A stretch of DNA of 64,000 bases, from positions 124,001 to 188,000 of the forward strand of contig SAYS01000004.1 in the NCBI GenBank assembly GCA_004015825.1, given 5' to 3'. Under the pieces are notes generated by a model that did no database searches, was not told the DNA's origin, and worked only from the letters and a program-made list of their open reading frames with translations. Numbering within the stretch: the first letter of the stretch is position 1; every line of letters begins with the position of its first letter. This DNA comes from Halovenus amylolytica. GTDB lineage: Archaea > Halobacteriota > Halobacteria > Halobacteriales > Haloarculaceae. The position numbers were made by a program, and so were the translations under genes. This document shows, piece by piece, positions 8,811 through 18,159 of this stretch.

Positions 8811-9434
8811 ATGGACTTCGACAAAAAACGCGACCAACTCGTCGAACGGCTCGAAACACACAGAAATCTCGGCGACCGGACACTCGATGCGATCCGGGAA
8901 GTCCCGCGTCACGAGTTCGTCCCGGCGTCAAAACGGTCCGCTGCGTACAACGACGCGCCACTGCCGATCGGCGAGGGCCAGACGATCAGCGCGCCACACA
9001 TGGTCGCGATCATGGCCGAACTGCTGGAGTTAAAGGCCGGCGACGAGGTGCTGGAAATTGGGACCGGCTGTGGCTACCACGCTGCCGTCACGGCCGAACT
9101 CGTCGGCCCGGAACACGTCTACAGTGTCGAGTACCACAGTTCACTTGCCGAACGAGCCAGGGAAACACTCCAGCGGACAGGGTACGGCGAGGTTTCCGTC
9201 CGAACTGGCGATGGCCGGGAGGGCTGGTCCGAGTGTGCACCCTATGACCGCTCGTATCTCACCTGCGCGGCAGACACGTTCCCCGAGTCACTGCGTGAGC
9301 AGGTCCGGACTGGTGGGATCATTCTCGGTCCGTTGCGCGACGGTGGACAGCGACTCGTCAAAGGAGTCGTCCAGTCCGATGGAACGCTCGAACGCGAGAC
9401 CCACGGTCGCGTCCGGTTCGTGCCGCTGAAGTAG
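8811..9434 (+). CDS. pcm: Protein-L-isoaspartate O-methyltransferase
   Basis: 207 residues, the normal Pcm size. It methylates L-isoaspartyl residues formed by spontaneous protein damage so that they can revert to aspartate. Seen: VPRHEFVP, the Pcm-specific substrate loop GEGQTISAPHMVAIM, SAM motif I VLEIGTGCGYHAAV, and the C-terminal GGIILGPLRDGGQRL. It is directly followed (58 bp) by a diverged homologue. The two together look like an old tandem duplication common in haloarchaea. Confidence 0.95.
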   Translation: MDFDKKRDQLVERLETHRNLGDRTLDAIREVPRHEFVPASKRSAAYNDAPLPIGEGQTISAPHMVAIMAELLELKAGDEVLEIGTGCGYHAAVTAELVGPEHVYSVEYHSSLAERARETLQRTGYGEVSVRTGDGREGWSECAPYDRSYLTCAADTFPESLREQVRTGGIILGPLRDGGQRLVKGVVQSDGTLERETHGRVRFVPLK

Positions 9435-9492
9435 TTCTCCGAAACCGCCCGCGAGCGGTTAATTCATTACTACTCGGCGACAACCAGTCGAC

Positions 9493-10224
9493 ATGGACCC
9501 TGCGGTACTGCGTGACGATATGGTAGCCAGCCTGGAACACGACAGCAAGGGCTGTGTCCAGAGTGAGGCTATCTCGATTGCGATGCGGGCGGTCCCACGC
9601 CACGCGTTCGTCGAGGACGACCGTGCGGCGTACGCGGACCGACCGTTCGAGCGGTTCGGGACGAGAGTCCTCGCGCCGAGTACGGTCGCCCGGCTCCTCG
9701 AAGCGCTCGATCCAGGGGAAGACGACTCAGTCCTCGTCGTCGGCGCTGGCGTGGGCTACACGGTCGCTGTCCTGGCGGAGATCGTCGGTGGACGAAACGT
9801 CCAGGCGATCGATATCACGCGACGACTCGTCTACGAGGCCCGGGAGAATCTCGCCGAGGCCGGCTACGGCGAGGTGCTCGTCGACCGGGGCGACGGAGCC
9901 GACGGGCTTCCGGGCTACGCACCGTACGACCGCATCCTCCTCGAAGCCGCGGCAGTGCAGCCACCCCAGCGGCTCGTCGACCAGCTCGCAGACGACGGGA
10001 AACTCGTGATGCCGCTGGGTGCGAGCAACCAGTCCATCGCGGTCGTCTCGGGCGACGGTTCGATCGAACGGCTCGGCGGCTGTGCGTTCGATCCCATGCT
10101 GGTCGAGGGCGAACAGGCCGACACCGTCGAGCGAAACCGGACCCACCGTGAGGACCGCGAGTTCGCCGAGCGGGACGCCCGCCGCCGCAAGGGGTGGGAA
10201 CTGGACTGGATCGACTGGGACTAG
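9493..10224 (+). CDS. Diverged Pcm paralogue
   Basis: 243 residues. It aligns with the upstream pcm through AVPRHAFVEDD, VLVVGAGVGYTVAVLAEIVG, GYGEVLVDRGDGADG and YDRILLEAAA. The signature substrate loop differs, reading FGTRVLAPSTVARLLEAL instead of the GQTISAPHMV pattern. Motif I is also changed (VGAGVGYT for IGTGCGYH). The C-terminus carries a highly charged extension (RNRTHREDREFAERDARRRK). The fold is methyltransferase, but a different substrate or a partner role beside Pcm is possible. Its stop overlaps the convergent next gene at a CTAG (10221-10224). Confidence 0.8.
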   Translation: MDPAVLRDDMVASLEHDSKGCVQSEAISIAMRAVPRHAFVEDDRAAYADRPFERFGTRVLAPSTVARLLEALDPGEDDSVLVVGAGVGYTVAVLAEIVGGRNVQAIDITRRLVYEARENLAEAGYGEVLVDRGDGADGLPGYAPYDRILLEAAAVQPPQRLVDQLADDGKLVMPLGASNQSIAVVSGDGSIERLGGCAFDPMLVEGEQADTVERNRTHREDREFAERDARRRKGWELDWIDWD

Positions 10225-10667
10225 GCGTCGATCACCAGCAGCCCCGTATTTTCCCGCTCGTCGACGTACTCACCGTTCGGTGGGCGGATATCGAGTTCGA
10301 TCCGCCCCTCGTCCTGGTTGGGTCGGAGTTCGGGTGCTACCTCCAGTGTCGCAACCCCATCGGGCCCCGTTTCTGCCCGTTCGAACGAGGGGAGTGTCGC
10401 AGTATCACCTTTCGCGATCACCGTCGCCGCCTCGATTGGCTCACCGTCCGGGTCGACCACAGTCACGTTGACTGTCGTCGTCTGCCCAGGTTCGACGATA
10501 TCCGGATCGGGATCGGTGTCCAGTTCTGTGGTGTTCAAGCTATCGAGTCCACCGATGACGTTCATCATGACACCCAGGCAGGCAACGCCGACGACCAGGG
10601 CGATAACGAGCCTGACTGGAAGTCCCTCGATTGCACGCTCGTCTTGCCAGAAACTTCGTGCTGACAT
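10221..10667 (-). CDS. Membrane-anchored haloarchaeal protein (DUF7382-like)
   Basis: 148 residues. A short charged N-terminus (SARSFWQDERAIEGLP) precedes one hydrophobic helix (about 18-42), then a beta-rich external domain with DPDIVEPGQTTTVNVTVVDP and GPDGVATLEVAPE resembling a carboxypeptidase-regulatory/Ig-like fold. The N-terminus recalls haloarchaeal pilin-like proteins, but I cannot see a proper prepilin cleavage motif. I chose the second ATG: a TATA box (GTTTATATACC, reverse strand, 10689-10699) lies 27 nt from it and only a few nt from the first ATG, so a leaderless transcript must begin at the second. Function is unknown. Confidence 0.65.
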   Translation of the reverse strand: MSARSFWQDERAIEGLPVRLVIALVVGVACLGVMMNVIGGLDSLNTTELDTDPDPDIVEPGQTTTVNVTVVDPDGEPIEAATVIAKGDTATLPSFERAETGPDGVATLEVAPELRPNQDEGRIELDIRPPNGEYVDERENTGLLVIDA

Positions 10668-10688
10668 GGACAGGTATGGGTCCATGCT

Positions 10689-10699
10689 GGTATATAAAC
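10689..10699 (-). promoter_or_regulatory. TATA box deciding the start of the gene at 10667
   Basis: Reverse-strand GTTTATATACC centred about 27 nt upstream of ATG 10667. This is the spacing of haloarchaeal leaderless promoters and rules out the ATG at 10685. Confidence 0.55.
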
Positions 10700-10747
10700 G
10701 TCCGGAGAGTGGACAGCTTGGAGGTTGGTATTATCAATGAATACAAC

Positions 10748-10757
10748 AAAATTATAT
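10748..10757 (+). promoter_or_regulatory. TATA box of tenA
   Basis: AAAATTATAT, 30-39 nt before the tenA ATG at 10787. It predicts a transcript with almost no leader. No thiamine-pyrophosphate riboswitch fits in the short space. Confidence 0.5.
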
Positions 10758-10786
10758 CCGTATCAGTCTGGTATTCCGTACTGTTC

Positions 10787-11446
10787 ATGAGCTTCAGCGA
10801 TCAGTTACTCGACGACGGTGCGGAGATCTGGGCGGCACAGAAAGCACACCCGTTCGTGACAGAGTTGGCAGCAGGGTCACTCGACAAATCTGCGTTTCGC
10901 CACTGGATCGAGCAAGATTACAGATATCTGCTGGATTACGCACGACTGTTCGCGATTGCGGGCGCGAAGGCCCGCGACGAGCAGACGATGACCGATCTGC
11001 TCTCGATTGCACACAGCACGCTCGACAACGAGATGGATCTCCACAGAGAGTTCGCCGCCGAATACGGGATTTCTCGTCCGGAACTGGAGCAAGTCGAGAA
11101 ATCCCCGACCTGTGAGGCCTACACGAGTTTTCTGCTCCGGACCGCCTACGAGGGATCGATTGCCGAGATCAGTGCTGCACTCTACCCCTGTGGCCAGGGC
11201 TTTCTGGATATCGGTGAACGTGCTGCGGAGCTTGCGGAAGATGAACACCAGTACACGCCCTGGATCGAGACCTACACCAGCGAGGAGTTCCGCAACGTTG
11301 TCGAACTAATGCGAGATTTCGTCGACCGCTGTGGAGACCGATATCCCGGTGAACACGAGAAAATGCGGGACGCGTTCCTGACGAGCGCGCGCTTCGAGTA
11401 CCAGTTCTGGGAGATGGCCTACACGCAAGAACAGTGGGAGGTATGA
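10787..11446 (+). CDS. tenA: TenA family aminopyrimidine aminohydrolase / thiaminase II
   Basis: 219 residues. I start at MSFSDQLLDDGAEIW. TenA enzymes hydrolyse 4-amino-5-aminomethyl-2-methylpyrimidine (or thiamine) to the HMP precursor, salvaging thiamine. Seen: FRHWIEQDYRYLLDYARLFA, the LHREFAAEYGIS helix, and the active-site cysteine in ALYPCGQGF with the glutamate-rich C-terminal helices ending RFEYQFWEMAYTQE. It is a single gene with a TATA box directly upstream. Nucleophile and substrate-pocket residues look intact, so I expect an active enzyme. Confidence 0.92.
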   Translation: MSFSDQLLDDGAEIWAAQKAHPFVTELAAGSLDKSAFRHWIEQDYRYLLDYARLFAIAGAKARDEQTMTDLLSIAHSTLDNEMDLHREFAAEYGISRPELEQVEKSPTCEAYTSFLLRTAYEGSIAEISAALYPCGQGFLDIGERAAELAEDEHQYTPWIETYTSEEFRNVVELMRDFVDRCGDRYPGEHEKMRDAFLTSARFEYQFWEMAYTQEQWEV

Positions 11447-11498
11447 TTTGAGCGATACAGCCGTTTTCAGTGGTCTCGGCGGCCTCGCCACCAGCTGA

Positions 11499-12458
11499 TT
11501 AGCTGTCTGCACTCGGTAGTGTGATTTCTTCGTCGTCAGCGTACACTGTCGGCTCTGTGAGAATCCCATCGAGGTGGATCGGCGCTTCGACGGTACCGCC
11601 GATCCCGTGGTCGTCACCGATCGCGACGTGGACAGTGCCACCGGCTTTCTCGTCCAGGAGGACCGACCCGACGAGATCCGTGACGGCGATGTTCGTCCCG
11701 ATGCCGAGTTCCGCGAGGTTGTAGGCGTCGTCCCCGACTGCTTCGGCAGCCTCCTCGACCTCTCCGCGCAGTCCGTCGTCGTCGATACTGGTGACTGTCC
11801 CGTCTTCGACGCTAAACTCGATCGTGTGACCGTCTTCGAGCTGTCCGTGTGGCATCATCGTCCCGTCGACCACGACCCTACCGTCGGCCGTTTCGGGGCT
11901 GACGAACACCTCTCCGGCCGGGAGATTCGAGAAGTCACCGGGCTCGTGGACGATACCGGTGTCTTCACGCCATCCCCGGATCCCGGGGACGAACGTGATA
12001 TCTGTCCCCTGTGGCGAGGTGACCCGGATCTCTTCGGCATCTTCGACCTGTGCGAGTACGTCTGCACAGGCCTGGCGGATCTGGTCGTAATCGGCGTCCA
12101 TCCCCATGAGAAAAACGCCGTCCGTGATCCCAGGGAGCGTCGCCATCCGGGCACCGGACTCGCAAGCCTCGACGCGGGCGGTGGTGTGACTCAGACTCTT
12201 CGTAGTCGGTGCGAGGACGACGTCTGCGTTGCGGATCGCGGCCGCAACTGGCTCCGGCGGCTCCTCGCCGTGCTGGTTGCCCGGCGGATACCGCAACATG
12301 ACCGTGTCATCCGTGATATCACTGCCGACAGTGTAGAGGGCTTCTGCGATGGCCTTCCGTTCGTCGTCGGTGACGATGGCACACGACTCGTCGGGATCGA
12401 GATTCAGGCACTGTTCGACCGCCGTCTTGGCCGGCGCATGCAGCGAGGCGTTGCTCAT
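11499..12458 (-). CDS. M29-like aminopeptidase family protein
   Basis: 319 residues. The region from about 140 resembles the M29 (thermophilic aminopeptidase) fold as found in haloarchaeal leucyl-aminopeptidase-like proteins: TSPQGTDITFVPGIRGW, NLPAGEVFVSPE, GTMMPHGQLEDGHTIEFSVEDG, ELGIGTN and a metal-ligand-like VAIGDDHGIGGT. Histidine, glutamate and aspartate candidates for a metal centre are present, but I cannot map all M29 ligands. The N-terminal domain has HTTARVEACESGARMATLPG. It is probably a cytoplasmic metallopeptidase. The 52 bp to tenA hold nothing notable. Confidence 0.75.
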   Translation of the reverse strand: MSNASLHAPAKTAVEQCLNLDPDESCAIVTDDERKAIAEALYTVGSDITDDTVMLRYPPGNQHGEEPPEPVAAAIRNADVVLAPTTKSLSHTTARVEACESGARMATLPGITDGVFLMGMDADYDQIRQACADVLAQVEDAEEIRVTSPQGTDITFVPGIRGWREDTGIVHEPGDFSNLPAGEVFVSPETADGRVVVDGTMMPHGQLEDGHTIEFSVEDGTVTSIDDDGLRGEVEEAAEAVGDDAYNLAELGIGTNIAVTDLVGSVLLDEKAGGTVHVAIGDDHGIGGTVEAPIHLDGILTEPTVYADDEEITLPSADS

Positions 12459-12533
12459 ACAGATGCATAGACGACGACCGGGATAGGCGTTTCTCTCGTA
12501 GGTACTGGACTGCCGTGGAGGCCGCCACCTGCC

Positions 12534-13448
12534 TCAGACAAGAACGCGCTCCAGTTCGACGACAGTCCCGGAATCGCTGTCGGGATCGCTGGCGAGGTCG
12601 CCGAGACAGACTGCCGATCCGTTCGGCGTGTAACAGGCCACGAGCTCACCCGGCTCGGGAACTGCATCACCCACTGTCGCTGGTTCGGCGTCGATCACAC
12701 CAGGTCCGTACACCGGGGCACCCTCCGCGACCTCCTCGGCAGCGCTCGGTGCAATCGTGATCCTGGGCAGCGTGACAAGCGCCACCTCGGCTGGTTCGAC
12801 GATCTCTCGAAGCAGTGTCTCGTCGCCGTCTTCCTGCCAGAACGCGAGTGCGTCTGTGAACGCTTCCATGGTGGACAGATCGGTGTCGTCGAACTCTCCG
12901 GTCTGTGTCCGGCGCAGGTCACCCATATGCGCCCCCGTCCCCAGCGCGAGCCCGATATCGTGACAGAGCTTTCGGATGTAGGTGCCGGCCTCACAGCGGA
13001 TCCGCAGCAGTGCCTGTCTGTCCTCGCGTTCGAGAATTTCGAGCTCGTGGATCTCACGGACGCGAAGCTGTCGTTTGACGGCACTTTTCCGGGGTGGCTT
13101 CTGGAGCAGTTCACCCTCGAACTCGGCGACGATGGCCTCGAAATCCGACGGTGCTGGTCCCTGGAGTTCGAGCACGGCGATATACTCCTTCGTGCTGTCG
13201 GCGAACAACTGCGCCATGCGTGTCGCGTCACCGAGCAACATCGGCAGGCAGCCAGTCACTTTCGGATCGAGCGTTCCGGTGTGTGCCACGCGGTCGAGCA
13301 ATTGTTCGTCGGTTGCATCGTTGGCCAGCCGTTTCACCCAGTCTGCGATCTGGTGGGAGGTCGGTCCGGGTGGTTTGTCGAGATTGAGTACGCCGAATTC
13401 GAGCAGCGATTCGACAGCCCGCTCGTCCGGTGGCGCTCGGAGCGTCAT
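12534..13448 (-). CDS. cbf5: tRNA/rRNA pseudouridine synthase Cbf5 (TruB family)
   Basis: 304 residues. It is the catalytic subunit of the archaeal H/ACA ribonucleoprotein and also makes Psi55 in tRNA. Seen: [20 protein letters not shown], the catalytic aspartate in [29 protein letters not shown], the Y in [15 protein letters not shown], and a C-terminal PUA domain ([12 protein letters not shown] to the end). Its start overlaps the cmk stop by 4 bp (13445-13448), and it is the last gene of the adk-DUF106-cmk-cbf5 group, a conserved archaeal order downstream of ribosomal protein and secY genes. Confidence 0.93.
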   Translation of the reverse strand: MTLRAPPDERAVESLLEFGVLNLDKPPGPTSHQIADWVKRLANDATDEQLLDRVAHTGTLDPKVTGCLPMLLGDATRMAQLFADSTKEYIAVLELQGPAPSDFEAIVAEFEGELLQKPPRKSAVKRQLRVREIHELEILEREDRQALLRIRCEAGTYIRKLCHDIGLALGTGAHMGDLRRTQTGEFDDTDLSTMEAFTDALAFWQEDGDETLLREIVEPAEVALVTLPRITIAPSAAEEVAEGAPVYGPGVIDAEPATVGDAVPEPGELVACYTPNGSAVCLGDLASDPDSDSGTVVELERVLV

Positions 13449-14029
13449 GCAGTAAAGTCGTAGTCGACCCCGGTCACTGGCTGTTTGCCCTCGTCGATTT
13501 CGGGGTCGTAGGCGTCGATCGCCTGGCTGGCAATCGAAAGCGTCCCCTCCACACTCCAGCGGCCAGTGTTGATGACGATGTCGTAGATCGTCATATCGTG
13601 GATATCGATACCATAGTACTCGTCGTATCGGAGTGCTTCACTCTCTGCGCGTGCCTCGGTTTCCTCACGCGCTCTGTCGACGGATTTGTCCTCCCGATCG
13701 GCGATCCGCTCGGCACGGACCGTCGGTGGCGCATCCAGCCAGATCCGCAGATCGGCGTGTTCGGCAGCCATCCAGCCCGCGAGGCGGGATTCCAGGATGA
13801 GATCGTCGCGCTCTGCGGCGATCGACCGGAGTCGACGATCCAGATCACGGTCGATCTGGTCTTCCTCCTCGGCGAGTTTGTTCAGTTCCAGTGGCGTCAG
13901 CTCGCGCTCGGCAGCAATCTCTCTGAAAATATCACCACCAGAAATGTGCTCGTAGGATAGCTTCTCCGCGAGGTTTGCAGCGAGCGTGCTCTTTCCACTG
14001 CCCGCTGGTCCGGAGACGGTAATCAACAT
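13445..14029 (-). CDS. cmk: (d)CMP kinase, archaeal type
   Basis: 194 residues. It phosphorylates CMP and dCMP. Walker A is near the start ([20 protein letters not shown]), then the substrate segment [14 protein letters not shown], the [10 protein letters not shown] strand, a LID-like run rich in R/E ([20 protein letters not shown]), and [14 protein letters not shown]. The short archaeal form lacks the insert of bacterial Cmk. It shares 4 bp with cbf5 and follows the DUF106 gene after 48 bp. Confidence 0.93.
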   Translation of the reverse strand: MLITVSGPAGSGKSTLAANLAEKLSYEHISGGDIFREIAAERELTPLELNKLAEEEDQIDRDLDRRLRSIAAERDDLILESRLAGWMAAEHADLRIWLDAPPTVRAERIADREDKSVDRAREETEARAESEALRYDEYYGIDIHDMTIYDIVINTGRWSVEGTLSIASQAIDAYDPEIDEGKQPVTGVDYDFTA

Positions 14030-14077
14030 ACGCTATGTGATGGTGGAGCCCTAAAAGAGGTTGCGAGATTGAGTTGC

Positions 14078-14965
14078 CTACCCCGTCGGCGAGGTCTGAA
14101 CGTTCAGTGCCTTCCGCATGATCTGGCTGAAACTGAGCGAACAGAGGAAATACCAGACGATCCACAGCTGCATCGGACCGACGACACTGGTCGTCCAGCT
14201 GTTCACTTCACCGGCGAGCGGAATCACCATCGCAGGACCGCTCTGCGAGACGCCGACGTCGAGGATCATGTAGTACATCCACAGGAACACAGGGATAGTA
14301 AGCAGCATGATCCAGACCATGGGTCGGAACTGCGCTTTGAAGACGCCGAGGTTGTCCGTCATCATCTCCATCTGCTCTTCCTGGATCTTCTCCAGTGCCT
14401 CGTCGTCACCGCGCTCTTTGGCCTTCTTCCGGCGCTCTTTCAACGCCTGGGTTTTCTCCTGGTAATCGCCCATGACCTCCGTGTTCATCAGGTTGTCCTG
14501 CATGATCGCAGAGAACAGACCAGTCAGGACCGCGAGCACCATGATGACCAGATAGAACGGCATCGTGGATTCGAGCGGGCCGAAGAACAGATCCATCGTT
14601 TCGCCGATTGCACTCCGCGCCGACGGGAGCGCGTAGCCGGCGAACATCCCCACGACGAGGAGCCCGGCCATCTTGTCGTATTTTGTCCAGGACGTGTCCT
14701 CGTCGGCCATCGAATCTGGATCCGCGTCTTCGAGTGCGTCCCGGACGCCGTCCGGATCGTCGACGACGAATCCCTCGCCGTCGGCATCGGTGAGAAAGCC
14801 CTTCTCGATGAGACGACCCCACTCGCCACTCGTGATGTCGTCACTGACGGCGCTCCAGGTAACCACACCCTCCTCTTCAGCCACCTCGAGAACCGTCACG
14901 AGGGCATCTGTCATATGTTCGCCCTCGTCGGCGAGTTCGTCTACTTTCTGTGCTGTGCGTGGCAT
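14078..14965 (-). CDS. DUF106 membrane protein (Oxa1/EMC3-like insertase family)
   Basis: 295 residues. An acidic soluble N-terminus (1-90) precedes a helix pair (MAGLLVVGMFAGYALPS; FYLVIMVLAVLTGLFSAIMQ), a charged coiled-coil cytoplasmic loop (KTQALKERRKKAKERGD), then RPMVWIMLLTIPVFLWMYYM and a last helix MQLWIVWYFLCSLSF. This architecture is that of archaeal DUF106/Ylp proteins, which structural work places in the Oxa1/YidC/EMC3/TMCO1 superfamily of membrane insertases. Its place between adk and cmk, downstream of secY in most archaea, fits a secretion-linked role. Confidence 0.88.
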   Translation of the reverse strand: MPRTAQKVDELADEGEHMTDALVTVLEVAEEEGVVTWSAVSDDITSGEWGRLIEKGFLTDADGEGFVVDDPDGVRDALEDADPDSMADEDTSWTKYDKMAGLLVVGMFAGYALPSARSAIGETMDLFFGPLESTMPFYLVIMVLAVLTGLFSAIMQDNLMNTEVMGDYQEKTQALKERRKKAKERGDDEALEKIQEEQMEMMTDNLGVFKAQFRPMVWIMLLTIPVFLWMYYMILDVGVSQSGPAMVIPLAGEVNSWTTSVVGPMQLWIVWYFLCSLSFSQIMRKALNVQTSPTG

Positions 14966-15044
14966 TACTGGTAGATAAATCGGCCGAGGATTATCAAGCT
15001 TTTAGTCCGAGTCCGTAATTCCCGGTCGCTGGCTGTTCGATCAG

Positions 15045-15692
15045 CTACGAATGATCGTCGATTGTCGCCTTGATGTCTGCCCAGACCTCGTCGGGAGTCT
15101 GTTCACCATCGATGGCGACGAAGTCGTCCCGGTCCTCGTAGTACTCGATGACTGGCGCCGTCTGCTCGTGGAAGACGTCGAGGCGGTTTTTGACGGATTC
15201 TTCCTCGTCGTCGTCACGCTGGATCAGCTCACCGCCACACCCGTCACAGACGCCCTCCTCCTCGGGCTGGTCGAACTCGACGTGGTAGTTCGTCCCGCAG
15301 TCGTCACAGACGCGGCGCCCGGTCAGTCGGTCGATCAGTTCCTCGCGGGAGACGTCAAGCGAGAGGATGACATCGAGTTCGGTCATCCCTTCGAGCTCTT
15401 TAGCCTGGTCGAGATTCCGCGGGTAGCCATCCAGCACGAAGCCATCTGCTGTCGTAAGCGCTTCCTCGACGATGGCGTTGACGACGGCATCGGGGACGAG
15501 ATCACCGGCTTCCATGTACGCACGCGGCGTGTCGTGTTCGGTGTCCATATCGCTGATGTCCATATCCTTGTTCGCACGGAGCGCGTCACCCGTCGTGATG
15601 TGCTCGACGCCGTACTCCGAGGCGATGTTACTGCTCTGTGTTCCTTTCCCTGCACCTGGCGGACCGATAATCAGAACGTGTGGGGCTGCCAT
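15045..15692 (-). CDS. adk: Adenylate kinase, zinc-LID type
   Basis: 215 residues. It interconverts AMP+ATP and 2 ADP. Walker [22 protein letters not shown] site [20 protein letters not shown], then a long LID with two cysteine pairs (CDDC and CDGC, about 128-131 and 148-151) that should bind zinc, and [18 protein letters not shown] reverse-strand TTTAA box at about 15714-15724 sits 22-32 nt before the ATG. It is the first gene in the window of the adk-DUF106-cmk-cbf5 run. Confidence 0.95.
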   Translation of the reverse strand: MAAPHVLIIGPPGAGKGTQSSNIASEYGVEHITTGDALRANKDMDISDMDTEHDTPRAYMEAGDLVPDAVVNAIVEEALTTADGFVLDGYPRNLDQAKELEGMTELDVILSLDVSREELIDRLTGRRVCDDCGTNYHVEFDQPEEEGVCDGCGGELIQRDDDEEESVKNRLDVFHEQTAPVIEYYEDRDDFVAIDGEQTPDEVWADIKATIDDHS

Positions 15693-15831
15693 GATATGAT
15701 CTTCTCAGCCACCGGTTAAATGACTGTTCAAATTGGTGCGTTTGGGTGTGTCGATCTGTGACCGAATGGCGGTATCTCACCGGTAGGGAATATCAGAAGT
15801 CCTTAACTCCCCTCGGTCAAAGGGCCACACG

Positions 15832-16833
15832 ATGGACCATCTCCTCGTCCGCGCTGCCCGCGGGGAACCGACCGAGCGCCCGCCAGTGTGGCTGATGCGA
15901 CAGGCCGGCCGCCACATCCCCGAGTACCGCGAGCTGCGCGAGGAGTACAGCTTTCTGGAGGCGATCAAAACACCCGAAATCGCCGAGGAAATTACCCTCC
16001 TTCCCTGGGAGTACTACCGACCCGACGGCGTGGTGATGTTCTCGGATATTCTGACGGTGCTCGAACCGCTCGGCTTCTCCTACCATATCGAAAGCGGTGT
16101 CGGCCCCGTCGTCGAGAACCCCGTCTCGGGCCCGGACGACGTCGACCGAACCTTCGGCAACGTCGCTCACGAACTGGACTACGTCGGCGAGTTACTCGTC
16201 CGCCTGAACCAGCGCGTCGGTGACGAAACGGCAGTGATCGGATTCGCTGGGGGTCCCTTCACCCTGGCATCCTACGCAGTTGCCGGTGGCCCGAGCCGGA
16301 CGAATATGCCGCTGCGAAAGCTCCGTGCTGCCCATCCCGAAGCGTTCCGGACCCTGCTCCAGTCATTTACCGACATCATCAAGGAGTACCTGGCGTTCCA
16401 GATCGGCAACGGTGCGGACGTCGTCCAGCTGTTCGACACCTACGCGGGGACGCTGACGCCCGAAGATTACCGCGAGTTCGTCCTCCCCCTGCACCAGGAG
16501 ATCTTCGAGGATCTGAACGCACCATCGATCGTCTTCGTCCGGCGGATGAACGGTCGGCTCGATCTGTTGAAAGAGAGTGGTGCGGATGCTGTCGGACTCG
16601 ACTGGACGGTCGACATCGGAGAGGCACGCGAGCAACTTGGAGACGTTCCCGTGCAGGGGAATCTCGATCCGTCGTATCTGTTCGGCGACCAGGAGTTCGT
16701 CCGAGAGAAGACGCGGGAAATTATCGAGAAAGCAGGTCCTGACGGACACATTTTGAATCTCGGGCACGGCGTCAACAAGGATACGCCGGTCGAATCGGTC
16801 GAGGCGTTCGTCGAAACCGCCAAAGAGATCTAA
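15832..16833 (+). CDS. hemE: Uroporphyrinogen decarboxylase
   Basis: 333 residues. It converts uroporphyrinogen III to coproporphyrinogen III. Seen: PPVWLMRQAGRHIPEYREL near the N-terminus (the invariant URO-D arginine motif), VVMFSDILTVLEPLG, the second signature GFAGGPFTLASYAVAGG, VVQLFDTYAGTLTPEDY and GHILNLGHGVNKDTP. All are intact. Its stop is 1 bp from the stop of the convergent hemG, so the three haem genes form one cluster of two facing units. Confidence 0.95.
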   Translation: MDHLLVRAARGEPTERPPVWLMRQAGRHIPEYRELREEYSFLEAIKTPEIAEEITLLPWEYYRPDGVVMFSDILTVLEPLGFSYHIESGVGPVVENPVSGPDDVDRTFGNVAHELDYVGELLVRLNQRVGDETAVIGFAGGPFTLASYAVAGGPSRTNMPLRKLRAAHPEAFRTLLQSFTDIIKEYLAFQIGNGADVVQLFDTYAGTLTPEDYREFVLPLHQEIFEDLNAPSIVFVRRMNGRLDLLKESGADAVGLDWTVDIGEAREQLGDVPVQGNLDPSYLFGDQEFVREKTREIIEKAGPDGHILNLGHGVNKDTPVESVEAFVETAKEI

Positions 16834-16834
16834 C

Positions 16835-18157
16835 TCAGTCGTCGCCGGTCGCTCTCGTTGGAGTGCCGTCAGCTGCCGAGGGCGATGGTGACTCTGATTC
16901 GTGTTGCGCTTCGAGTTTCGTCGCGATTTTGCTGGCCTCTCGGACTCGGCTCGGAACCCCCATCCGCGCAGTATAGTTCGTCGCGAGATCGATCCCCTCC
17001 GGTGTTTCCAGCTCTTCGAGTGTCCACCAGGACTGATCCCACGCCGGGAAGCCGACATCGAGGCGTGCGATATCGATGACTGACGCCTCGGCACCGACAA
17101 CCCCCTCGAACTCCTCGCGGGCGATCTCGCCGAGACGCTCGTCGGAGCGCTCGACGAGCTCCGGTTCGTGCATGCCGCCGAGGAAGACGGTGTGGACGCC
17201 GTCCCGATCGAACATGCTCGCGTTCCAGGAGACGCCGAGTGTGTGTAGATCCTCGCCGTAGCCCACCTGATAGCCGAAGCCCTCCAGGTCTGGGTCCGCA
17301 TCGAGGTAGACCAGTGCGAGCGGGTTGTACCGCAGTTCGTCGAGTTCCTCGGCTCCGGTCACGATGTTGCCGAGTAGCGCTGCGGTCACGTCTGCCGGCG
17401 TCGTGACCACGAGGTGATCCACGAACTCGGTGCCATTCGACGTTGTGAGTTCGTATCCACCGTCTTTTTCGGCGATGTCGATGACTGGGGTTTCCATCTC
17501 GATCCGGTCGCTGTACACTTCGGCGAGAGCGTTCGGCAACTGCTGCATCCCCTGTCGGAACGATACTGGTGGTGATTTCTGTCCACTGCCGACGCGCTTG
17601 CGGAACGCTTGCAGAAAGCTACCCGCCTCCTGTTCCCGTTCCATGAGACTGTCCAGCGCGTACGCGGCCGGCATCTCCGCGGGATCGGAGCCGTAGATTC
17701 CACCGTACAGCGGCCCGATAAACTTCTCGTAGGCTTCCTGGCCGAACTTGCGGACGAACAGATCCCGGGCGGTCTCCTGTTCCATGCCCGGCCGGGTCAA
17801 GGGTTCGGCGAGCAGACGAAGTTTGCCGCGCCAGGAGAGCAGATCGGTCTCGAAGAACTCTTCGGTGGACAGCGGCGCTCTCCCGAGTTCGCCGTCAGCG
17901 TAGACGAACAGCTGTTCTTCGCTGGCTTCGACGAATTCGTCTTCGATGCCGGCTGCAGTGGCCAGTTCCTCGATTCCGGGTGTCTTGCGCATCCGCTGTG
18001 GGCCGGCTTCGAGTACTTTCCCGTCGGTGTGTCGGGTGTTTATTACGCCGCCAGCCTCGTCACTGGCCTCGAAGGCCACGGAGTCGATCCCTGCCGCTGC
18101 GAGGTAGTGTGTCAGCGCGAGCCCTGTGATCCCAGCGCCGACGATTCCTACACGCAT
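16835..18157 (-). CDS. hemG: Protoporphyrinogen/coproporphyrinogen oxidase (HemY/CgoX type)
   Basis: 440 residues. I start at MRVGIVGAGITGLALTHYLA; a longer reading to 18475 adds arginine-rich sequence antisense to hemH. FAD-binding GxGxxG is at 7-12, with an acidic strand end in VAFEASDEAGGVINTR, and a C-terminal FAD segment (EGIDLATNYTARMGVPSRV). It belongs to the oxygen-dependent HemY superfamily. Together with HemE and HemH it fits either a protoporphyrin- or a coproporphyrin-dependent route; sequence alone does not decide. Its ATG is 2 bp after the hemH stop, so they are co-transcribed. Confidence 0.88.
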   Translation of the reverse strand: MRVGIVGAGITGLALTHYLAAAGIDSVAFEASDEAGGVINTRHTDGKVLEAGPQRMRKTPGIEELATAAGIEDEFVEASEEQLFVYADGELGRAPLSTEEFFETDLLSWRGKLRLLAEPLTRPGMEQETARDLFVRKFGQEAYEKFIGPLYGGIYGSDPAEMPAAYALDSLMEREQEAGSFLQAFRKRVGSGQKSPPVSFRQGMQQLPNALAEVYSDRIEMETPVIDIAEKDGGYELTTSNGTEFVDHLVVTTPADVTAALLGNIVTGAEELDELRYNPLALVYLDADPDLEGFGYQVGYGEDLHTLGVSWNASMFDRDGVHTVFLGGMHEPELVERSDERLGEIAREEFEGVVGAEASVIDIARLDVGFPAWDQSWWTLEELETPEGIDLATNYTARMGVPSRVREASKIATKLEAQHESESPSPSAADGTPTRATGDD

Positions 18158-18159
18158 GG

